Assembly (NCBI GenBank): GCA_023301395.1
Contig: JALZUY010000143.1
Location: forward strand, 1 to 5,280
DNA from: Nonlabens sp.
GTDB taxonomy: Bacteria > Bacteroidota > Bacteroidia > Flavobacteriales > Flavobacteriaceae
Reading direction: 5' to 3'
Length of the DNA stretch: 5,280 nt
This document shows positions 1 to 5,280 of the stretch, in pieces (position 1 is the first letter of the stretch; each line of letters begins with the position of its first letter). A program made the position numbers and the translations under genes. The notes under the pieces are model-generated. The model searched no databases. It was not told where the DNA came from and was given only the letters and a program-made list of their open reading frames with translations.

Positions 1-2433
1 TTCCGATCTTATGGATATCTAAGTTTAACTGATAATTTAATTGTTAGGTTAGACACGGTCTCAAAATTTTATTTAAAACAAGATGTTAACGCATTGGATG
101 AAATAGTTTTAAACGTTAAAAAAGCTATTGAAGTAAAACCTGATACTATCACATATGATATCTCTCAATTCATAAAGGGAAATGAAAATAAACTTAAGGA
201 TATTCTAAAGAAATTACCAGGCCTGCAAGTAGATCGTGATGGTAACGTAACGTCAAATGGCAAGGCAGTAAAAAAGCTACTGGTAGAAGGTAAAACCTTT
301 TTTACTGGTGATGAAAAATTGGGCGTTAACAACATTCCTGCAAATGCGGTAGATGAAGTTCAAATGCTCGATAACTATAGTGAGGTCGCTATGCTCAAGC
401 AGTTTGAAGATACTGATGAGTTGGTAATGAATATTAAGCTTAAAGAAGATAAAAAGAGATTTATTTTTGGAGATGTGACAGCAAGTGCTGGTGTTAAAGA
501 GAGATATAAAGTACATCCAGCCTTATTTTATTATTCACCTGAGTATGCTATGAATTTTTTAAGTGACTTCAATAATACTGGAGTAAAGTCATTTACACTT
601 AGAGATTATGTGGATTTTAATGGTGGTATCTTAAATATCTCTCCTAGTGAGTATTTTAAATTAAACAGTGATGAGTTTGCTCAATTTTTAAGTAATAGAG
701 ATTTTGAGAATTCTGTGGATCGTTTTTCGGCAGCTAGTTATAGAAAAAGCTGGGACCATACAGATTTAAGTGGCTATGTGATATATAATGATGCAAATAT
801 TGACTCTAGAAATGCCTTGACAAATGAATATTTAGTAAATGATTCTTTTACAGAAACAAGAGAAAATACAGCTCAATCAGATAACAATTTTTTAATTGCA
901 AAAATTGATTTAAAATATCAACCTAATAAAAAAAAGGATTTAAGACTCAATTCTGTTTTTAAATATAATGAAGGATATAGTTCAGATCAATTAAATTCCA
1001 TAAGCACTATTGAGAACAGCTTTGTGAATTCTTCTTCTCAATTAAACGGTTTATCTAGTTCTACAAAATTATTATATACATTTGAGCAAAGTAAAAAATC
1101 CACCTTTGCCTTGCAATCAAATGTAGATTATGAACAGTCAAGGTCTAATAACGCGTGGTTCACAAATAGAGCAGTGCTCAATGGAATCATTCCAGTTGTA
1201 ACAGAAGATAATATTCAAATTAATCAAGAGTTGAAAAGCACAAATGTTTCTATAGGTAGTACCCTAAAACATTATTATAAATGGAATTCAAATCATCAAT
1301 TGCAGTCTTCTATTACTTTAAACTATTTGCCTACTCAATTATCTACCTTATCTTTTCAAATCTTAGGAGATAATACTGTGAATTCTTTTGAGAACTCAGG
1401 TTTTAATGCAGATTTGAACTACAATGTATTTCAATCTGTAATAGGTACAGAGCATAAAACAGTTCAAAATAAATTCACCTTTAAAACAGGTTTGTTTTAC
1501 ACTTTTTTAAATCAGTATATCTCACAATCAGAATTGAATAAGAATAGCAAGTGGTTTTTCACACCTAGATTACGTATTCAATACGACGTTAATAACTCAG
1601 AGAAATTTTATTTTAACTTCACAAGAAATGTTAGTTTACCCAGTAGTGGTCAAGTGGTAGATAGATTTTATTTATCTAGTTTTAATGCTGCTTCGAGCGG
1701 TAATTCCGACTTGCAAGCTCGTGTTTCTGAACAATATAGTTTGCGCTATAATAAATTCAATTTATATAAAGGATGGAATATAAATGGTAATATTAGTTAT
1801 GCAAATGTTACTCAAGGAATTAAATCAAATACAGAATTTATAGGTATTGATAGAGTTCAGAATTTTATTTCCTTTAATAGAAATGAAAAGTCTTTATCTA
1901 CTTCTTTTGGTATTAATAGAAGCTTTAAAGCAATTAAGTTAGGAACTAGTAATTCTATAAGTTTCAATAATTATTATCAAATCATAAATAATGAAATCAA
2001 CAAAAATTCTGGTCGTAATATTTCACTAGGGTTTAATGCAAAAACCTTATTTGATAAAATCCCTGTTCTTAGTTTATCATACCAGAGAGTTTTTAATGAT
2101 TATGAAAACACTTTTGGTATTAATAGTATTGTGCAGGATAATTTCTCTGCTAGTTTGGACTATGAGTTTTTAAACGATTTTGTGTTTGAAGCAGGTTATA
2201 ATTTGAATTATTACCATAATGATGATTTCGGTATTGATAATAGATTTGATGATTCTTATTTCTCATTGAGTTATCAAAAAGAAGATAGCAGTTGGCTTTA
2301 CATTATTAAAGGAACAAATTTATTTGATAATCAGTTTAGACAGGAAAATTCATTTAATGATTTTTTAGTCACAGATAGACAAATCTTTTTACAACCTAGG
2401 ATAATTATGTTAGAGCTTAGTTACAAGTTGTAA
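1..2433 (+). CDS. TonB-dependent-receptor-like outer-membrane beta-barrel protein (5'-truncated by window)
   Basis: The frame is open from base 1, so the start lies upstream; the TTG at 94 is an internal leucine codon, not a credible start. 810 residues are visible. Visible residues 1-31 look like the last strands of a carboxypeptidase-regulatory-like domain (ends near QDVNALDEIVL). A plug-like domain follows at about 32-150, with DTITYDISQF, a KLPGLQV segment (72-77) and DNYSEV (124-129), all typical of Bacteroidota receptor-like proteins. The rest, about 155-810, is rich in alternating polar/aromatic stretches, as expected for outer-membrane beta strands, and ends in LELSYKL. By family, it should sit in the outer membrane and either import a ligand with TonB or act as a receptor-like barrel; no substrate can be inferred. 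The signal peptide and any TonB box would be upstream. No SusD-like partner is in view. The stop is 29 bp before the reductase gene on the same strand, so cotranscription is possible. Confidence 0.88.
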   Translation, partial: FRSYGYLSLTDNLIVRLDTVSKFYLKQDVNALDEIVLNVKKAIEVKPDTITYDISQFIKGNENKLKDILKKLPGLQVDRDGNVTSNGKAVKKLLVEGKTFFTGDEKLGVNNIPANAVDEVQMLDNYSEVAMLKQFEDTDELVMNIKLKEDKKRFIFGDVTASAGVKERYKVHPALFYYSPEYAMNFLSDFNNTGVKSFTLRDYVDFNGGILNISPSEYFKLNSDEFAQFLSNRDFENSVDRFSAASYRKSWDHTDLSGYVIYNDANIDSRNALTNEYLVNDSFTETRENTAQSDNNFLIAKIDLKYQPNKKKDLRLNSVFKYNEGYSSDQLNSISTIENSFVNSSSQLNGLSSSTKLLYTFEQSKKSTFALQSNVDYEQSRSNNAWFTNRAVLNGIIPVVTEDNIQINQELKSTNVSIGSTLKHYYKWNSNHQLQSSITLNYLPTQLSTLSFQILGDNTVNSFENSGFNADLNYNVFQSVIGTEHKTVQNKFTFKTGLFYTFLNQYISQSELNKNSKWFFTPRLRIQYDVNNSEKFYFNFTRNVSLPSSGQVVDRFYLSSFNAASSGNSDLQARVSEQYSLRYNKFNLYKGWNINGNISYANVTQGIKSNTEFIGIDRVQNFISFNRNEKSLSTSFGINRSFKAIKLGTSNSISFNNYYQIINNEINKNSGRNISLGFNAKTLFDKIPVLSLSYQRVFNDYENTFGINSIVQDNFSASLDYEFLNDFVFEAGYNLNYYHNDDFGIDNRFDDSYFSLSYQKEDSSWLYIIKGTNLFDNQFRQENSFNDFLVTDRQIFLQPRIIMLELSYKL

Positions 2434-2462
2434 TTGTATCTTTATACATTAAATATTTTTCA

Positions 2463-3776
2463 ATGAATGTACCCGTTATCGGTTTTTCAAAACTCTCTAA
2501 AACAGAAAAAGTGAACTGGCTAGTAGACTCTTATTTTGATGGAGATACTACGGTAAATAATATTATTACTCGCTACTGGAACGAGGATGAAAAACTTCAG
2601 GAATTACATGATGGCTTTAGTGAGAACACGATTACTAACTTCTATTTCCCCTTTGGACTGGCTCCTAATTTTTTGATTGACGATAAATTGGTGACTATCC
2701 CTATGGCGATTGAGGAAAGTTCAGTGGTTGCTGCGGCTAGTAAAGCGGCTAAGTTTTGGCTGGATCGTGGTGGTTTTAAGACTTCTATAAAATCGACTAT
2801 AAAATCAGGTCAAGTACATATGATGTATGACGGGTTGAGTAGTGAGATGGATGCGTTTTACGCTTTCGCGAAAGCGGACTTCATACAATCCATTCAGTCC
2901 ATAAATGCCAGTATGAAAAAACGTGGTGGTGGATTGCTTGATGTAGAATTAGTCAATAAAACCAGTTCTTTAAAAGGATATTACCAGTTGCACGCGACCT
3001 TTGAAACTAAGGATGCAATGGGCGCAAATTTCATAAACACAACCTTAGAACAACTGGCAACTACCTTAAGAGAAAAGGCCAGCGAGTTTGAAGGGTTCTC
3101 AACAAATGTTCCTGAGGTGATTATGAGTATATTGAGTAACTATGTGCCGCAATGTGTGGTAAACGTCTCTGTATCTTGTAATATAGACGAGATTGGAGCC
3201 ATAAATGGAGTAAGTGGTGCAGATTTTGCGCGCAAATTTACTCGTGCTGTAGATATCGCAACTGTGGAACCTTATCGTGCGGTAACACATAATAAAGGAA
3301 TCATGAATGGGATTGATGCTGTTGTAATTGCGACTGGAAATGATTTCAGAGCTATAGAGGCTGGAGTACATGCTTATGCCGCGAGAGATGGACAATATAG
3401 AAGTTTGACTCGTGCAAGAGTTAAGGATGACGTTTTCACCTTTGAAGCAGATTTCCCTCTTGCCTTAGGTACTGTAGGTGGATTAACATCCTTACATCCA
3501 CTTTCTAAATTGGCAATGCAAGTTTTAGGAAATCCTAGTGCTCAAGATTTAATGAAAGTCACGGCGGTTTGTGGACTGGCTCAAAACTTTGCAGCATTAC
3601 ATTCATTAGTTACAACAGGAATACAGGCTGGACATATGAAAATGCATATAGTGAACATGCTAGAGCAAATAGGAGCAAGCGATGCAGAGAAAGTAGCACT
3701 CAAAAAAGCATTTACAGATAAAACTCCTAGTTTCTCAGGATTGCGTGAGGCACTTGAGAAAATGAGAAGTAAGTAA
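2463..3776 (+). CDS. Hydroxymethylglutaryl-CoA reductase, class II (degradative type)
   Basis: This cytosolic enzyme interconverts HMG-CoA and mevalonate using NAD(P)H. The length, 437 aa, fits class II (the Pseudomonas mevalonii enzyme is about 428 aa), and there is no membrane anchor. Catalytic residues by hand alignment: Glu85 in AIEESSVVAAAS, Lys278 in THNKGIMNGID, Asp294 in ATGNDFRA and His391 in GIQAGHMKMH. The nucleotide-binding signature DAMGAN is at 184-189. The dimer motif ENVIG appears as ENTIT (54-58). About nine residues are gained between the DAMGAN and catalytic-Lys regions relative to P. mevalonii. 'Degradative' names the subfamily; beside a GHMP kinase, and in a group that uses the mevalonate route, a biosynthetic role is more likely. 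The ATG at 2463 is chosen because the protein aligns from its N-terminus and it is the first ATG after the upstream stop; the ATG at 2467 is out of frame. Codons 134-138 are encoded by a 16-bp palindrome. I would call it mvaA-like but give no symbol. Confidence 0.96.
   Translation: MNVPVIGFSKLSKTEKVNWLVDSYFDGDTTVNNIITRYWNEDEKLQELHDGFSENTITNFYFPFGLAPNFLIDDKLVTIPMAIEESSVVAAASKAAKFWLDRGGFKTSIKSTIKSGQVHMMYDGLSSEMDAFYAFAKADFIQSIQSINASMKKRGGGLLDVELVNKTSSLKGYYQLHATFETKDAMGANFINTTLEQLATTLREKASEFEGFSTNVPEVIMSILSNYVPQCVVNVSVSCNIDEIGAINGVSGADFARKFTRAVDIATVEPYRAVTHNKGIMNGIDAVVIATGNDFRAIEAGVHAYAARDGQYRSLTRARVKDDVFTFEADFPLALGTVGGLTSLHPLSKLAMQVLGNPSAQDLMKVTAVCGLAQNFAALHSLVTTGIQAGHMKMHIVNMLEQIGASDAEKVALKKAFTDKTPSFSGLREALEKMRSK
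2861..2876. repeat. 16-bp perfect palindrome inside the HMG-CoA reductase gene
   Basis: CGCTTTCGCGAAAGCG equals its own reverse complement over all 16 bases. It is a GC-rich island in low-GC DNA. In the reductase frame it supplies the AFAKA peptide (residues 134-138). I recall this motif as a highly iterated palindrome in some flavobacterial genomes. Only one copy is present here. Confidence 0.75.
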
Positions 3777-3790
3777 AAATTAGATTTCCA

Positions 3791-3814
3791 AAAGACAAAA
3801 TTAAGTTTGTCTTT
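3791..3814 (+). other. Intergenic hairpin-forming inverted repeat between reductase and kinase genes
   Basis: AAAGACAAA (3791-3799) and TTTGTCTTT (3806-3814) are perfect 9-bp inverted arms around a 6-nt loop. Only two of the nine pairs are G-C, so the RNA hairpin would be weak. The right arm ends in TTT, but no U-tract follows, so it is at best a poor terminator or an attenuating or processing site. The right arm overlaps TAAGTTTG (3802-3809), which matches the Bacteroidota -7 consensus TAnnTTTG and would place a transcript start shortly before the kinase ATG. No good TTG -33 element lies at the expected distance, so the promoter reading is weak. Confidence 0.4.
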
Positions 3815-3832
3815 GAGAATGTATATCAAAGA

Positions 3833-4765
3833 ATGGCTAACAAGCAAAATATTTTAAAATTCAAAGCTCACGGTAAGTTTCTTATTACAGGAGAATATGC
3901 GGTACTGGATAATGTTCCAGCACTTGCTGTTCCTTTAAAGCTGAACCAGTATCTAGAAATTACTACTAGGAATGATAATTACTTCTCGTGGAAGAGTTAT
4001 GACCATGATGGTAGTTTGTGGTTTGAAACTAAGCTGGATTTAGAGATTCTTAAAAGTCAAAAAGAATTTATATCAGATGATGAGATTGCTGCGAAACTTG
4101 TTGATATATTAAGGAAAGCAATTGATTTGAATTCTAATACTATAGATAAAATTGCTACTGGGTTTGCGGCAGTCACAACACTTGATTTTAATCGCAAGTT
4201 TGGTATGGGAACGAGTTCTACTTTAATCTCATTAGTTGCTCAATGGTTGGATTGTGATCCTTATGCGTTACAATTTGCTTGTTTTGGCGGTAGTGGATAT
4301 GATATTGCTTGTGCCACAGTAGAAAGTGCACTGATTTATAATTACAACAATGAAAGACCAGAAGTAAATGTACTAGATTGGAATCCTGGGATAAAAGATT
4401 CTATCTTCTTTGTGTATCTCAATAGGAAACAGAATAGTAGAGATTCTGTCGCAAGATTTGATTCATCATTGCTTACAGATAGTTTAAGAAAAGAGTTGAC
4501 TGATATGCCATGGCTATTTATGGATGCTTCAAATGATCTTAAATCATTTAATAAATTAGTTCAAAGGCACGAAGAAATCATATCAAGCCTCATTGATTTA
4601 CAACCAGTTCAAGAGAAATTATTTAACGACTATCCAGGCGCTATAAAAAGCTTAGGTGGTTGGGGCGGCGATTTTATAATGTGTACAGGTGGAATGGAAG
4701 AACGTTACTATTTTAAGTCTCGTGGATATGAGGTTATGCTGGAGTGGGATGAGGTAATTTCTTAA
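3833..4765 (+). CDS. GYDIA family GHMP kinase, probable mevalonate-pathway kinase
   Basis: This 310-aa protein is a small-molecule kinase of the GHMP superfamily (galactokinase, homoserine kinase, mevalonate kinase, phosphomevalonate kinase). Motif 1 is at about 10-34: HGKFLITGEYAVL, where Lys15 and Glu21 match Lys13 and Glu19 of human mevalonate kinase. The ATP-binding glycine loop is GMGTSST (124-130), a variant of the usual PxGxGLGSSA. GSGYDIA (153-159) gives the family its name; Asp157 aligns with the catalytic Asp204 of human mevalonate kinase. Motif 3 is GGWGGDF (275-281) near the C-terminus. There is no signal peptide, so it should be cytosolic. It lies 56 bp downstream of HMG-CoA reductase, which suggests mevalonate, phosphomevalonate or a related substrate; the exact reaction is not established by the sequence. 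The start at 3833 is followed directly by the expected N-terminal beta strand and preceded by a weak purine stretch (AAAGA). Confidence 0.9.
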   Translation: MANKQNILKFKAHGKFLITGEYAVLDNVPALAVPLKLNQYLEITTRNDNYFSWKSYDHDGSLWFETKLDLEILKSQKEFISDDEIAAKLVDILRKAIDLNSNTIDKIATGFAAVTTLDFNRKFGMGTSSTLISLVAQWLDCDPYALQFACFGGSGYDIACATVESALIYNYNNERPEVNVLDWNPGIKDSIFFVYLNRKQNSRDSVARFDSSLLTDSLRKELTDMPWLFMDASNDLKSFNKLVQRHEEIISSLIDLQPVQEKLFNDYPGAIKSLGGWGGDFIMCTGGMEERYYFKSRGYEVMLEWDEVIS

Positions 4766-4841
4766 GCTTAGATTTGAACTGGAACTTAAAAAAACTGTTT
4801 ACAAAATTGATGTTTATATTTAAACTTAAAATCTTAATTAC

Positions 4842-5280
4842 ATGCTTCGCTCAAACCTAGTAATCATTTTGTTTACGTTTGTATGTGCCACGCTTAACGC
4901 TCAAACTACTTATTTCGTTATTGATAAAGAATCTAATGAACTATTACCTAATGTTCTTATTCTTTATGGCGAAAACAGTATTTATTCAAATACAGAAGGT
5001 TCATTTGTGCTTCCCAAACAGTTCAGTGATGGAAAAATAACTTTAGATGGTTTAGGCTATGAGTTAAAACATATTTCTCTTTCTAATATAGAAAATAATA
5101 AAATTTCGCTTACAAAGGAGGTTCAGTTTTTAGAAGCTGCCATTTTAAGAGGAGATCCTATTGCAATAAACAAATACAAACAAAAACATTCTAGAAAGAA
5201 ACATTGGATAGATGGAGTGAATCATTATCACGGTAGAGAACATGGTATCTTTATTCCTAAGAAAGATGTTAATAGCGATG
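4842..5280 (+). CDS. Secreted protein with carboxypeptidase-regulatory-like domain (3'-truncated by window)
   Basis: The frame is open from ATG 4842 to the window end, giving 146 codons with no stop. Residues 1-20 form a clear Sec signal peptide: a basic Arg3, a hydrophobic core (LVIILFTFVCATL) and an LNA-Q cleavage site typical of flavobacteria, so the mature protein starts near Gln21. Residues 23-92 resemble a carboxypeptidase-regulatory-like (Ig-like) domain: a strand, then ELLPNVLIL, a TEGSF turn (51-55), ITLDGLGYE and a final strand ISLTKEV. Residues 110-134 are basic and rich in histidine (His116, 121, 128, 130, 134). In this phylum such N-terminal domains occur on periplasmic, surface or TonB-receptor proteins, but no plug domain follows in the visible part, so I do not call it a receptor. 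There is no Shine-Dalgarno site; an A/T-rich leader precedes the ATG, as is usual in Bacteroidota. It lies 76 bp after the kinase, possibly with its own promoter. I cannot assign a function. Confidence 0.82.
   Translation, partial: MLRSNLVIILFTFVCATLNAQTTYFVIDKESNELLPNVLILYGENSIYSNTEGSFVLPKQFSDGKITLDGLGYELKHISLSNIENNKISLTKEVQFLEAAILRGDPIAINKYKQKHSRKKHWIDGVNHYHGREHGIFIPKKDVNSD

Noticed and set aside
94..96. TTG at 94 as the start of the outer-membrane protein
   Set aside because: The same frame is open back to base 1 and the upstream codons encode a plausible end of a carboxypeptidase-regulatory-like domain, so the gene begins outside the window.
277..516. 79-codon open frame on the - strand
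   Set aside because: It lies wholly within the plug region of the outer-membrane protein gene, on the opposite strand, with no recognisable domain; a shadow frame.
2437..2444. TATCTTTA as a -7 promoter element for the reductase gene
   Set aside because: It has one mismatch to TAnnTTTG and no -33 partner; similar words are common in AT-rich DNA.
3225..3236. 12-bp palindrome TTTGCGCGCAAA in the reductase gene
   Set aside because: It is shorter and encodes an ordinary part of the protein (FARK). I know of no reason to think it is iterated, so chance is adequate.
3099..3395. 98-codon open frame on the - strand
   Set aside because: It is antisense to the catalytic part of HMG-CoA reductase, with biased composition and no domain; a shadow frame.
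3581..3847. 88-codon open frame on the - strand
   Set aside because: It is antisense to the reductase C-terminus and the following gap, overlaps the kinase start and has no recognisable domain.
4769..4776. TAGATTTG as a -7 promoter element for the secreted-protein gene
   Set aside because: It matches TAnnTTTG, but no TTG -33 element is at the right distance and it immediately follows the kinase stop; too weak to annotate.
4810..4860. ATG at 4810 as an alternative start for the last gene
   Set aside because: It is in a different frame and reaches a TAG stop after 16 codons; ATG 4842 opens directly into a signal peptide.

Overview
The window reads as low-GC Bacteroidota DNA, most likely a marine member of the Flavobacteriaceae. 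Four protein genes lie on the + strand, tightly spaced, with A/T-rich leaders and no strong Shine-Dalgarno sites. The lineage call rests on three things: a Bacteroidota-type TonB-dependent-receptor-like outer-membrane protein, a GHMP kinase with the GYDIA signature (a family I know from this group), and a secreted protein with a flavobacterial signal peptide and a carboxypeptidase-regulatory-like domain. A 16-bp palindrome, CGCTTTCGCGAAAGCG, recalls highly iterated palindromes I associate with genera such as Nonlabens and Dokdonia. That genus-level hint comes from memory and is weak.

Layout: (1) 1-2433, the 3' part of a TonB-dependent-receptor-like outer-membrane beta-barrel gene; its reading frame is open from the first base, so its true start lies upstream. 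(2) 2463-3776, a complete class II (degradative-type) HMG-CoA reductase with all four catalytic residues. (3) 3833-4765, a complete GYDIA-family GHMP kinase. (4) 4842-5280, the 5' part of a secreted protein with a carboxypeptidase-regulatory-like domain, running off the window end. The gaps are 29, 56 and 76 bp; no gene-free stretch exceeds 300 bp. The 56-bp gap holds a perfect 9-bp inverted repeat. I saw no tRNA, rRNA, CRISPR, insertion sequence or phage gene.

How the genes may work together: HMG-CoA reductase makes or consumes mevalonate, the committed intermediate of the mevalonate route to isoprenoids (quinone side chains, carotenoids, undecaprenyl phosphate). The adjacent kinase belongs to the superfamily that includes mevalonate kinase, phosphomevalonate kinase and diphosphomevalonate decarboxylase. 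The pairing suggests that it acts on mevalonate or a phosphorylated derivative, but its substrate cannot be read from the sequence. The two flanking envelope genes have no evident biochemical link to this pair. The strongest leads are the unassigned role of the kinase and the palindrome embedded in the reductase coding sequence.
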